Source: Congregibacter variabilis
Lineage (GTDB): Bacteria; Pseudomonadota; Gammaproteobacteria; Pseudomonadales; Halieaceae
Reading direction: 5' to 3'
Assembly (NCBI RefSeq): GCF_045689235.1
Contig: NZ_CP136864.1
Location: 1,054,001-1,118,000, forward strand
Length of the DNA: 64,000 nt
This document shows positions 44,291-52,881 of the stretch, in pieces. Numbering within the stretch: the stretch's first letter is position 1; the number at the start of each line of letters is the position of its first letter. The position numbers and the translations under genes were made by a program. The notes beneath the pieces were generated by a model. The model was not told where the DNA came from and ran no database searches. It worked only from the letters and a program-made list of their open reading frames with translations.

Positions 44291-46029
44291 GAGATCGTCA
44301 GATTTCCTTCGATGGCATCGAGAAAGCCGTACATATCTACGACCGTTTCCGACTCGGGAGTCAGGGTTTTACCCTTGAGATCACCGGTGATGGTGCACTG
44401 AGCGACAGTTTCTATAAGCGCGGCTTTGAGAGCCTCTGCGTATGTAGCCAAGGGCTCGTTGCTCTCTCGCCGAGCGAGCTCTTCTAACGCGTTTGCCACC
44501 GCAAAGATCAACGCCGAGGAATTAAAATTGGCTTCTTTACCGTCGGTTTCAAGATATCGAAGATAAAGATCGTGAGCCGTGCCATGGGGCGCCTCAAACA
44601 GCAAAGTGCCGTCTTTGCTTTTTATCACAGAGCTGGCCGTAGCCAGACTGCCGCCGAGCGCTGCGGAGATATCCGAAAAAATATCGCCGTCGAGGTTCTG
44701 TGCTGGATACAAGCCCCAGCGTGGTGGATCACAGATCATTTTACTGAGCTGTCGCGATGGACGCATAATCATGAACGATGGTGGAGGCGTATCCAGCGCG
44801 GCAAGCTCTTTACGAATCTCAAGAATAATTGAGCTGTAGACCTCATCGTAGTTCACGAATTCGCGCTTCAGTCCAAAGTACACTTCTTTTTTGTAAAGAG
44901 CCGCGTCACGGAACACCTGCGTGACCCAGTCCTTGATCGACTCACGATCGTTAGACATAAACAGTATGGGGTCGTTACTTTTGACGGTCCGGGCGTGCTT
45001 TTCTTCTCCATCCATAATCACTTTGATGATGCCGTCTTCCGGCGCAGGCGTGTTGTAACTGCCGTACTGATCACCGCCGCCAGCGCTCATTCTGGATATG
45101 GAGACATTGGCTTTGCGCTCCGGGAGTCCGTAATGCTTCAGCTGCTGAACAAGCTTATACAGCTTCATGCCACTAACATTGTCAGGCACACCCCATAGCG
45201 CACGCTGGGGAGGATTGGAGACAATACGGGCAGCCTGCGCGTCGATAAGCTCGTAGTGATACTTCAGACCGGCAGCTTCGACTTTGTCGCGATAGTCGCT
45301 AGCGTAAATCTCCTCGATGGCGGCGCGCATTACGCCATCGTATCCCGGCACCACTGTATCCTTCAGTCCCAAATAGATGTCACGCTTTTCATCAAGGGCA
45401 CGCTGAAAAAATCGATGCGCCCAGGCTTTGACATCATCCAGGTCGTTGGTAGCCAACATCCAGGGGTCACCCTTTTTCAGGGTGCGACGATGCAGTTCTA
45501 CGGGATCACCACTACTACCCACAAACATGACTTTTGCAACACCCGTGGCATCAGACAGTTCGCTGTAGCTGAAATCCAGCCCGCCACTCTCCATGGTGTC
45601 CACTTCGATATCGCGATTTACCCAGTCAGGACGGACGCTGGTGAGATTGCGAAACTCAATGTCTTCGCGAGTGATGTTGCCGCCAATACCCTTTCGGATG
45701 GCGCCGTTAGGTGATTTAGTCGCAAGCTTATCGAGCTGGGCTTCTTGCACCTGCGGAAACTTAGCCAGCATTTCGTCAAGCTGACTGCGATTCACCGTCA
45801 TACCCGCGTTCTTTATGCCGATGCCGTGCTCCTTGAGCGCATCAATGGCCTCAAGAACCACCTGGCCATTGCTGGTGAGACGTTGCTCCGCGGACAAATC
45901 CACTTCAACCAGCTCAATATCCAGGCGAGACTTCACGAACTGCTCCAGAATTCGCTCAAAAGCGATCTGAGCCATCTCGTCACCGTGCAGAATTACCAGG
46001 GGTTTTTCGACTTTTATCCTATCGCCCAC
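44287..46029 (-). CDS. icd: NADP-type isocitrate dehydrogenase with duplicated middle domain
   Basis: A 580-residue protein from the GTG at 46029, preceded by GGGAG six bases away; an upstream open frame starts at 46077. It matches the eukaryote-like dimeric IDH fold: 'ILHGDEMAQIAFERILEQF' (start), 'SPNGAIRKGIGGNITREDI' (isocitrate-binding loop S-x-N-x3-R), 'NLDGDIFSDISAALGGSLATAS' (metal aspartates) and 'FEAPHGTAHDLYLRY'. The length exceeds the usual 400-420 because of a tandem duplication of about 100-120 residues (about residues 164-287 and 335-453). Copy one keeps 'GLKDTVVPGYDG..EIY' and 'YELID' (the D of the LIDxxxA helix), while copy two keeps the DGDxxSD aspartates. It is followed by the coupled carboxylesterase gene. 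A non-IDH relative of the isopropylmalate/homoisocitrate group is a less likely alternative. Confidence 0.8.
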   Translation of the reverse strand: MGDRIKVEKPLVILHGDEMAQIAFERILEQFVKSRLDIELVEVDLSAEQRLTSNGQVVLEAIDALKEHGIGIKNAGMTVNRSQLDEMLAKFPQVQEAQLDKLATKSPNGAIRKGIGGNITREDIEFRNLTSVRPDWVNRDIEVDTMESGGLDFSYSELSDATGVAKVMFVGSSGDPVELHRRTLKKGDPWMLATNDLDDVKAWAHRFFQRALDEKRDIYLGLKDTVVPGYDGVMRAAIEEIYASDYRDKVEAAGLKYHYELIDAQAARIVSNPPQRALWGVPDNVSGMKLYKLVQQLKHYGLPERKANVSISRMSAGGGDQYGSYNTPAPEDGIIKVIMDGEEKHARTVKSNDPILFMSNDRESIKDWVTQVFRDAALYKKEVYFGLKREFVNYDEVYSSIILEIRKELAALDTPPPSFMIMRPSRQLSKMICDPPRWGLYPAQNLDGDIFSDISAALGGSLATASSVIKSKDGTLLFEAPHGTAHDLYLRYLETDGKEANFNSSALIFAVANALEELARRESNEPLATYAEALKAALIETVAQCTITGDLKGKTLTPESETVVDMYGFLDAIEGNLTIS

Positions 46030-46152
46030 GTTCAAGCTCCCATTGGCAGGATGAGCGCGACAAATCATCGCGCACAAAAGCGCAATTCTAAGCCATGGCT
46101 GCTACCCGACACCACTTACTGCTGACGCTTTAAACCAATATATGACCCAAAG

Positions 46153-46191
46153 TAGCCCCTGACTGGCGTGGACTGCGATTCTCCGGGGCTA
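46153..46191. repeat. long-loop inverted repeat between icd and Fe-ADH genes
   Basis: TAGCCCC (46153-46159) and GGGGCTA (46185-46191) are perfect 7-base arms with a 25-base spacer, ending two bases from the Fe-ADH stop. No T-run follows, so a terminator role is doubtful. Confidence 0.3.
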
Positions 46192-46192
46192 T

Positions 46193-47350
46193 TCACCAGA
46201 GTTTTGCGTAGATTTCAACAATTTCGCCTTTGCTGGGCACCCGAGGATTGTTGCCCGGCGAGCCCGAGGCCAAAGCCTGTTCGGCCATAAGCTCCATATT
46301 CCCTAGAAAATGTTCCCGATCAATACCGAACTCCTCTGGTGTAGGAACACTCAACTCACTGTTCAGTGCGTAGAGCTCGCTCATCAGCTTGCGGTTCGCC
46401 GCATCGTCATCATCTGCTGGCTCAGCGACGCCCATAGCGCGGGCACAGTCTGCATAACGTTTCTGGCAGGATGGGATTGAAAACTCCGTGACCGCAGGCA
46501 ATAGCATAGCGTTCGATAGCCCGTGTGGGACATGATAAAAAGCACCGATAGGCCGACTCATACCGTGCACCAAAGCTACCGACGCGTTAGAAAACGCGAC
46601 GCCCGCCAGGGTAGAGCCCAGCATCATGGCCTCCCGCGCCTCGCGATCACTTCCGTCGTGAAACACACGGCGCAGCTTTGGCCCCAAAAGTCGCATGGCA
46701 GCGATGGCCTGGGTATCGCTGTAGGGGCTCGCTTTTTTACTGACATAGGCCTCCATGGCATGAGTGAGCGCGTCGATCCCCGTATCCGCTGTAGTACGCG
46801 GCGGCAGACTGAGTGTCAGCTCGTAATCCACCAGAGCGACAGTAGGCATAAAGGCACTGCCAGAGCAGAGCATTTTTTCGTCGTTGGATTCGTCTGTGAT
46901 AATCGTAAAACGAGTCGCCTCCGAGCCTGTTCCAGCGGTTGTCGGAATGGCAATGATGGGAAGCCCTGGTTCGCTAACCAGACGCGGAAACTTATAGTCC
47001 CGCATCACACCGCCGTATTTCCCCAAGATACCAATGGCCTTGGCACTATCGATGGGACTACCACCACCCAGGGCGATGATGCAGTCGTAGTTCCCCTCGC
47101 GCACCGCAGTTACCCCCGCCTCGATAGAGCCCACGGTAGGTTCAGGCACCGTGTCATCAAAAACATCTGATGCTATAGCCTGCTCCCGCAGGCTTTCCTG
47201 AATCCGTGCAACGTAACCCAACTCGACCATCATCTTATCTGTGACGATGAGCGGCCTCTGGCATTCCAGGTCTTTGACCACTGTGCCCACCATCTGACTG
47301 GCTCCGGCGCCAACCTGAAGTACGCGAGGAAGAATAATCTGTGCGGACAT
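46193..47350 (-). CDS. iron-containing alcohol dehydrogenase
   Basis: A 385-residue group III (Fe-dependent) dehydrogenase from the ATG at 47350, with AAGGGA upstream; the open frame runs to 47446 without a good site. It has 'CIIALGGGSPIDSAKAIGI' (NAD-binding), 'TTAGTGSEATRF', the Asp/His metal pair in 'TGIDALTHAMEAYVSKKASP' and two further His ligands in 'VHGMSRPIGAFYHVPHGLSNAML'. The Fe site is complete. The family oxidises short alcohols or 1,3-propanediol, or reduces aldehydes. The substrate is unclear; nothing nearby specifies it. Confidence 0.9.
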   Translation of the reverse strand: MSAQIILPRVLQVGAGASQMVGTVVKDLECQRPLIVTDKMMVELGYVARIQESLREQAIASDVFDDTVPEPTVGSIEAGVTAVREGNYDCIIALGGGSPIDSAKAIGILGKYGGVMRDYKFPRLVSEPGLPIIAIPTTAGTGSEATRFTIITDESNDEKMLCSGSAFMPTVALVDYELTLSLPPRTTADTGIDALTHAMEAYVSKKASPYSDTQAIAAMRLLGPKLRRVFHDGSDREAREAMMLGSTLAGVAFSNASVALVHGMSRPIGAFYHVPHGLSNAMLLPAVTEFSIPSCQKRYADCARAMGVAEPADDDDAANRKLMSELYALNSELSVPTPEEFGIDREHFLGNMELMAEQALASGSPGNNPRVPSKGEIVEIYAKLW

Positions 47351-47556
47351 TCCTATTCCCTTCTCTGCTGATGCATGAGCGATTGCCCGGACCTCCTGAG
47401 GGAGGACGGGCGACGAAGACCGCAATATTACTCTTTCATCGGTCACTGTGATGCTGCGTACTTTGATTATTTGTAAAACACCGCTACTGACGGTATTTTC
47501 GCTCCTGCGTTGCCGCGATCAGCCTTTTTGCAGCGCGCCCTCTCAAGGAGATAGTT

Positions 47557-48105
47557 ATGGCTGGATCTCTCCAGGATCAGCTGCTCAACGCAGGTTTGAG
47601 CGACGCCAAAAAAGCAAAAAAACTCGATAAAGAAAAGCGCAAGAAACAGCGGACGGCGCATAAGTCCCGCACCGAGGTAGTGGATGAGGTAAAGCTGGCA
47701 GCACAGCAGGCTCGCGATGAAAAAATCGCCCGGGACAAACAGCTCAATGAGGCTCGAAATGCCCAAGCCCAGCGCAAAGCCATCGAAGCGCAGATCGTAC
47801 AGTTAATCGAAAACAACAAGTTAGATCGCCGCGGAGGCGAGATTGGCTTCAACTTTAGCTACGAGCAAAAAATCAAGAAACTCTATGTCACAAGCCTGCA
47901 ACAAAAGCTGTTAGCCGCCGGCAAGGTTGCCATTGCCCAGATCGCGGATCACTTCGAGATCATCCCTGCTGAGGTCGCCCATAAAATCGCGGAACGCGAC
48001 GCTCAGCGTGTAATCTTCTGCGCGCAAGATACGGGAGATGCTTTAGAGGGAGAAGAACGCGACTGGTACAAAGACTACGAGATCCCCGACGATCTCATGT
48101 GGTGA
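47557..48105 (+). CDS. DUF2058 family protein (YaiL-like)
   Basis: A 182-residue soluble, highly charged protein. It shows 'SLQDQLLNAGLSDAKKAKKLDKEKRKKQ', a long coiled-coil-like helix, 'NNKLDRRGGEIGFNFSYEQKIKKLYV' and the 'DWYKDYEIPDDLMW' end, all diagnostic of DUF2058. AAGGAGA precedes the ATG. The function of the family is unknown; the N-terminal basic helix suggests nucleic-acid or ribosome contact. It is divergent from the Fe-ADH gene. Confidence 0.9.
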   Translation: MAGSLQDQLLNAGLSDAKKAKKLDKEKRKKQRTAHKSRTEVVDEVKLAAQQARDEKIARDKQLNEARNAQAQRKAIEAQIVQLIENNKLDRRGGEIGFNFSYEQKIKKLYVTSLQQKLLAAGKVAIAQIADHFEIIPAEVAHKIAERDAQRVIFCAQDTGDALEGEERDWYKDYEIPDDLMW

Positions 48106-48123
48106 CTAAAAGCCCGCGGGAAG

Positions 48124-48142
48124 CGCAGCAGGCGCTGCTGCG
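48124..48142. repeat. strong GC-rich hairpin between convergent genes
   Basis: CGCAGCAG-GCG-CTGCTGCG forms an 8-bp stem with a 3-base loop in the 61-base gap between DUF2058 and the VOC gene. On the complement it is followed by CCCGCGGG and CTTTT, which could end the VOC transcript. Confidence 0.4.
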
Positions 48143-48166
48143 AATCCCACGACTGATAAGCAGGAC

Positions 48167-48559
48167 TCAGGCTGGGCGATGAATGCCGCAGATCTTGTGG
48201 CCATCAGGGTCCAGGAAATAGCACAAATGCATGACACCCATAGTGCCATCGCGCGGGCCAGGAGGGTCTTCTACCGCCGTGGCGCCATTGGCGATAGCAA
48301 CCTCGTGGAGCTCTACCACCTGCTCCGGAGAGTTGCACAGAAAACCGATAGTTGAACCATTAGCGGTAGTTACGGGCTGACCATTAATCGGTTCGCTAAT
48401 CCCGAAAGTCGTGCCGTCATGGATATAAAACAGACGCTTTTGTCCTGTCCCATTGGTGTGCTCAATAGGATCTCCAGCGCCCAACACGCCAAGCACCGCG
48501 TTATAGAAGCTTTTTGTTGCCTCAATATCACTTGACCCGATCATTAGGTGATTCAGCAT
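48167..48559 (-). CDS. VOC-family (glyoxalase fold) protein
   Basis: A 130-residue single-domain protein with 'MLNHLMIGSSDIEATKSFYNAVLGVLGA' at the start and 'MHLCYFLDPDGHKICGIHRP' at the end, as in the glyoxalase_2 branch. The metal ligands could be His4 and the glutamate-containing closing strand, but they are not certain. The gene is 265 bases from the second dabB, in the opposite direction, and is not functionally linked to it by anything visible. Its substrate is unknown. Confidence 0.85.
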   Translation of the reverse strand: MLNHLMIGSSDIEATKSFYNAVLGVLGAGDPIEHTNGTGQKRLFYIHDGTTFGISEPINGQPVTTANGSTIGFLCNSPEQVVELHEVAIANGATAVEDPPGPRDGTMGVMHLCYFLDPDGHKICGIHRPA

Positions 48560-48730
48560 TTCTCTTTTCCTTTAATAGTTGCAGAACAAGGCGCGCAAAC
48601 AATTCCCTGTCTGGATTGCCATTCCCCGATCGGCGTTTGCCGCGGGGGTAGCGGATCATGCCAGCGCAGAGCGGCCACGGCTACAGTCAATATAGTGACC
48701 CGACAGGGCGTTCTTAGCCTTGATACCATT

Positions 48731-48747
48731 GTTAACTTTTAGTTAAC
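48731..48747. promoter_or_regulatory. 17-bp palindrome upstream of the second dab operon
   Basis: GTTAACTTTTAGTTAAC is an inverted repeat (two GTTAAC halves, N5 spacer) in an AT-rich region. It ends 77 bases before the dabB ATG. Together with the following TAA it matches the site at 13474-13490 in the pattern GTTAA-N7-TTAACTAA. Confidence 0.6.
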
Positions 48748-48824
48748 TAAAGTCTTAAATATTTAAATTTTACAATGGCCACCATGCTCCTGATACTGCG
48801 CGCACTTTAAATAGGGAGTTGCTA

Positions 48825-50366
48825 ATGAGCGGTAATTGGAGTGACCTGGTTTTCTTGAGCCTGCCCCTCGCTTACATCTGCAGCGCGATTCTAGCGCCGC
48901 TGAGTGCAGCAAAGACTGGCTGGCGAATGTTAAACGCCGCGAGTCTACTGATACTGCTAGTGGTTATCGGCCTGCCCTTTTTACCGGCCCCGGAGTCCGG
49001 CTTTTTTGGCCAACGCGCGATGCAGATGACCGTGCTGGCTGTTGTGTCATTTATCGGCTGGATCGTGACGCGCTTCTCTGCACATTACTTAAGTGGTGAG
49101 CCCGGCGAGCAGCGATTCCAACGCTGGCTGCAGTTGACCCTGGCCAGTGTGACTGTGGTGGTCACAACTAACCACCTGGGTATTTTGATCGCAGCCTGGA
49201 TAGGAATAAGTCTCTCTTTGCACCAGCTGTTAATGTTTTACCCCGAGCGCAAACGTGCCGCATTGGCGGCGCACAAAAAATTCCTGTTCGCCCGCCTTGC
49301 GGAGTCCTGCTTAATCGTTGCCGCCGCGTTGCTATACCTCGAGCACGGCACCTTGAGCATTAGCGATATTCTGACCGCCTACCAAAGTGCAGCGGTAACA
49401 CTCACCGCAGGCGAACAAATCGCGGCTTTGCTTATTGCAAGCGCCGCAATGGTCAAGTGCGCACAGTTCCCCATGCATGGATGGTTGATTCAGGTTGTAG
49501 AGTGTCCTACTCCCGTCTCAGCCCTACTTCACGCAGGTGTCATTAACCTCGGCGGTTTTCTTATTCTGCTTATGGCTCCGCTGATGATGCATGCCGAGCT
49601 GGCAAACTGGTTACTGCTTATTGTGGCGGGGTTGACTTGCATTGCAGCCGCGCTGATCACCATGACTCGTGTTAGCGTCAAAGTCCTGCTCGCCTGGTCA
49701 ACCGTTGCTCAAATGGGCTTGATGCTCGTTGAATGCGCCTTAGGACAGTACGGACTCGCACTCCTGCACCTGGTAGCACACTCCTGTTACAAGGCCTATG
49801 CATTCCTGAGTGCTGGCGGCGATGTCGAGGTCTTCCTTAAAAAGCAGCTCGCACCCGCGCGCCTGCCCGCAGCCAGCACCCTACCCCTGCTGTTTACCCT
49901 CGCGATACTGATAATCGGCTCTTTGTATTGGCTGGACATTGTCAGCAACGACGCCAGCCTGTGGCTGCTGCTGGCATTGTTCCCCATTGCCATGCTGAGC
50001 GAGCGCAGCAGCACGGGACACAGCGCCTCAATACTCATGACCGCGGGGCTGGGCTTTCTCCTCATCTGTGCTTACTTACTGCAGAAGACGGTTTTTATTC
50101 ATCTGGCGCCAAGCGGATCTATCCCCGGTGCGGGCGCCGCACTGTGGTGTGCATTGCTGTTCACTGTACTCCTGGCGGCCTACTGGATTCTCCGTCAACG
50201 GGGCGACTCAGCTATTGGACGACGCCTGTACCGCAATCTTTATGCCGGCTTCTATCTTGATGAATGGGCGACGCGAGCGACCCTGGCTCTTTGGCCCGCC
50301 AAGCTGCCACAGCGCGCAGGACAGCATCAAGCCGGAATACAGTATCAACGGGAGAAGCAATCATGA
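48825..50366 (+). CDS. dabB: DabB, NuoL/MrpA-like proton-conducting membrane subunit, copy 2
   Basis: A 513-residue polytopic protein from the ATG at 48825, with GGGAG upstream. It has about 13 helices and the conserved 'KCAQFPMHGWLIQVVECPTPVSALLHAGVINLGGF' segment and 'HLVAHSCYKAYAF' helix of the antiporter-like family. It is clearly related to the copy at 11785, but divergent over much of its length, so this is an old duplication or a separately acquired system. Its stop overlaps the start of dabA by four bases (ATGA). It forms the membrane half of the second DAB complex. Confidence 0.93.
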   Translation: MSGNWSDLVFLSLPLAYICSAILAPLSAAKTGWRMLNAASLLILLVVIGLPFLPAPESGFFGQRAMQMTVLAVVSFIGWIVTRFSAHYLSGEPGEQRFQRWLQLTLASVTVVVTTNHLGILIAAWIGISLSLHQLLMFYPERKRAALAAHKKFLFARLAESCLIVAAALLYLEHGTLSISDILTAYQSAAVTLTAGEQIAALLIASAAMVKCAQFPMHGWLIQVVECPTPVSALLHAGVINLGGFLILLMAPLMMHAELANWLLLIVAGLTCIAAALITMTRVSVKVLLAWSTVAQMGLMLVECALGQYGLALLHLVAHSCYKAYAFLSAGGDVEVFLKKQLAPARLPAASTLPLLFTLAILIIGSLYWLDIVSNDASLWLLLALFPIAMLSERSSTGHSASILMTAGLGFLLICAYLLQKTVFIHLAPSGSIPGAGAALWCALLFTVLLAAYWILRQRGDSAIGRRLYRNLYAGFYLDEWATRATLALWPAKLPQRAGQHQAGIQYQREKQS

Positions 50367-52789
50367 CAGCCCCTGCAGAGCGCCCCAACTCACCATACCC
50401 CGTTGCGCACAGCGCAGCCCTGGTAGCCGGTAACCGCATAGCCCCAAGTTGGCCGCTGGATCAGCTCATTGCGGTGAACCCCTGGTGGGAAATGCGCGAC
50501 CAAACCATTACCGACGTAGCCGCACGCCTGACCCTGCTTGGCCACGCCGATGGTCACATGCCCAGACATTGGTTTAAGGCTCAATTTCCGGACCGAATAA
50601 GTCCTGAGCATCTAGACACCGCGCTGCGAAGCACTCAAACCAATCTGGACCATGAGGCACTCATGGCCTGGCTCGGCAGTGACGATCAGCCGCCATGCTG
50701 GAAAAACTTCAGCGACAGTGTCGATGCAAATCGAGACCTCACACGCAATGTGTCCTGGCACGAAGAAATCATTCATCAGATCAGCCAGTTCTGCGCCAGC
50801 TTTTACAGTATTGCCACACCACTACCCCATGAACCCGACCATTGTCTCTACGAGGCCTGGCTTGAGAATGTACGTAACGATCGTGGCATCGAAATAATGA
50901 TGGGCGAGAAAGGCCTTCATCAATACTTCGACGCGCTGCCGGCAACCGCAGAAGCTTTATTGGATGAGGCGGTCGCAGACCTTCAGGTGCCCGAGGGCGC
51001 CATGGAGGACTATTTCCATGCGCTGTTACTGGATATCAATGGCTGGGCTTCCTGGCTGGCATATCTGCGCTGGCAATCGAAGCTGGCAGGCGGCAGCGAC
51101 GATGCCATGCATCAACTACTCGCCATACGACTCGCCTGGGAACTGGTACTTTGGAAACACCAAAGTAGCAAGCAATCAGGGCATACGGCGGCACTCACAC
51201 AGAGCTGGACCCAGCAATTCGCGAGGCTACCTGATTTACTGCAACGCCATCGTCAGCATCAGGAACCTGCATGGATATGGCAACGCGCAGCAGAGGTGGC
51301 ATTCCAGCAAGCCACGCATGCAAAGCTCTTAAGCCCCGCAGCTACAAAACCGGAGCCTGCTCAACGGCCGACACTGCAAGCAGCCTTTTGCATTGACGTG
51401 CGCTCAGAAATATATCGCCGCGCTTTGGAGCGCCAAGACCACCTTATTCAAACCCTGGGTTTTGCAGGCTTCTTTGGCTTACCTATTGAGTACGCACCTA
51501 CCGGGGCAAGCTATACCCGTCCACAACTTCCTGGCTTGCTTGCTCCAGCATTGAGCGTCACCGAGTCAAAAGAGCCGAAGGCAAACAACCAGCTCAGTGC
51601 CGGGCTGAACCGCCGGGCACGCTGGTCGGCGATTGGCAAAGCCGCTCCCGCCGCTTTTGGCTACGTAGAGTCAGTAGGTTTGGGCTACGCGTTTAAACTG
51701 TTGCGCGAATCACTCTTTGGGGCAGACAGCACACACCCGGTTAATACGCTCCAGGCCGGCGATCCCCAGTACATTATTAGCAACGAAGATGCGGCACTGG
51801 ATGTACCGGCGCAAGCCGAGTTAGTCGCGGGTATTCTCGGCGCAATGACCTTGACCGACAATTTTGCAAGCATCGTTATTCTTGCTGGCCACGGCAGCAG
51901 CACCCGAAACAATCCTCATGCAGCGGGCTTGGATTGCGGCGCATGTGGCGGGCAAACCGGTGAGATTAATGTGCGCGTACTCACTCAGCTACTCAATGAT
52001 GCAGATGTACGAACCGCGCTGGCTGCAGCACACGGCATACAAATACCCAAAGACACAAGCTTTGTTGCTGCTCTCCATGACACGACCACCGATGAACTGC
52101 ATTACCTGACAGCATTACCCGCTGGCAGTGATTTAGTCCAAAGCTGGATCAGCGCGGCGGGTAAAGCCGCTCGGCGAGAGCGCGCAAAAAAGCTCGGGGT
52201 AGACGATAAAAATACCGACAAAGCCATTATGGAGCGCAGTCGCGATTGGTCCCAGGTGAGACCCGAGTGGGGTCTGGCGGGGAATGCCTGCTTTGTGGTG
52301 GCACCTCGGTCTCGAACGGCTCATCTGGATTTTGCCGGGCGCTGTTTTCTCCATGACTACGATGAGGCTGCCGACGGCGCCAAGGGATATCCAGTGCTGG
52401 AGCTGATTATGACGGCCCCCATGCTGGTGACACACTGGATCAACATGCAGTACAACACATCGGTTATGGATAACGAGCTTTACGGCTCAGGCAATAAAGT
52501 TCTGCACAACGTTGTAGGCGGAAACATCGGCGTTTTTGAAGGCAACGGTGGCGACTTACGTATAGGCTTACCGATGCAATCACTCCATAACGGGCAACAA
52601 TGGATGCACGATGCTCTGCGTCTCAATGTGTACATAGCAGCTCCACAGAAGGCCATCGCCGATATCGTCGATCGTCATGAAGTTGTCCAACAGCTCGTCG
52701 ACAATGACTGGCTGTATCTGTACCGCATAGACGATACGCAGAAAGAAATTCAGCGGCTTTACAAGGGCAACTGGTCAATCGCTTCCTAG
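50363..52789 (+). CDS. dabA: DabA, inorganic-carbon transporter subunit (DUF2309), copy 2
   Basis: An 808-residue protein from the ATG at 50363, coupled to dabB by an ATGA overlap, with GGGAG upstream. The zinc residues are C343 and D345 ('AAFCIDVRSE'), H510 ('LAGHGSSTRNN') and C525 ('GLDCGACGG'), with the same 15-residue His-Cys spacing as copy 1. 'PSWPLDQLIAVNPWW' is the typical N-terminal segment. The protein should bind CO2/bicarbonate at a carbonic-anhydrase-like site on the cytoplasmic face. Unlike copy 1, no usp gene follows; instead an ABC importer operon begins 92 bases later on the same strand. Confidence 0.95.
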   Translation: MTAPAERPNSPYPVAHSAALVAGNRIAPSWPLDQLIAVNPWWEMRDQTITDVAARLTLLGHADGHMPRHWFKAQFPDRISPEHLDTALRSTQTNLDHEALMAWLGSDDQPPCWKNFSDSVDANRDLTRNVSWHEEIIHQISQFCASFYSIATPLPHEPDHCLYEAWLENVRNDRGIEIMMGEKGLHQYFDALPATAEALLDEAVADLQVPEGAMEDYFHALLLDINGWASWLAYLRWQSKLAGGSDDAMHQLLAIRLAWELVLWKHQSSKQSGHTAALTQSWTQQFARLPDLLQRHRQHQEPAWIWQRAAEVAFQQATHAKLLSPAATKPEPAQRPTLQAAFCIDVRSEIYRRALERQDHLIQTLGFAGFFGLPIEYAPTGASYTRPQLPGLLAPALSVTESKEPKANNQLSAGLNRRARWSAIGKAAPAAFGYVESVGLGYAFKLLRESLFGADSTHPVNTLQAGDPQYIISNEDAALDVPAQAELVAGILGAMTLTDNFASIVILAGHGSSTRNNPHAAGLDCGACGGQTGEINVRVLTQLLNDADVRTALAAAHGIQIPKDTSFVAALHDTTTDELHYLTALPAGSDLVQSWISAAGKAARRERAKKLGVDDKNTDKAIMERSRDWSQVRPEWGLAGNACFVVAPRSRTAHLDFAGRCFLHDYDEAADGAKGYPVLELIMTAPMLVTHWINMQYNTSVMDNELYGSGNKVLHNVVGGNIGVFEGNGGDLRIGLPMQSLHNGQQWMHDALRLNVYIAAPQKAIADIVDRHEVVQQLVDNDWLYLYRIDDTQKEIQRLYKGNWSIAS

Positions 52790-52881
52790 ATAGACAAGCA
52801 GGCATGGTGCGCTGTTCTGACACGGTGTAGCATCTCACTCCGTCTGGAGATAATAACTGTGCCTGCAAAGCGATATCGCGT

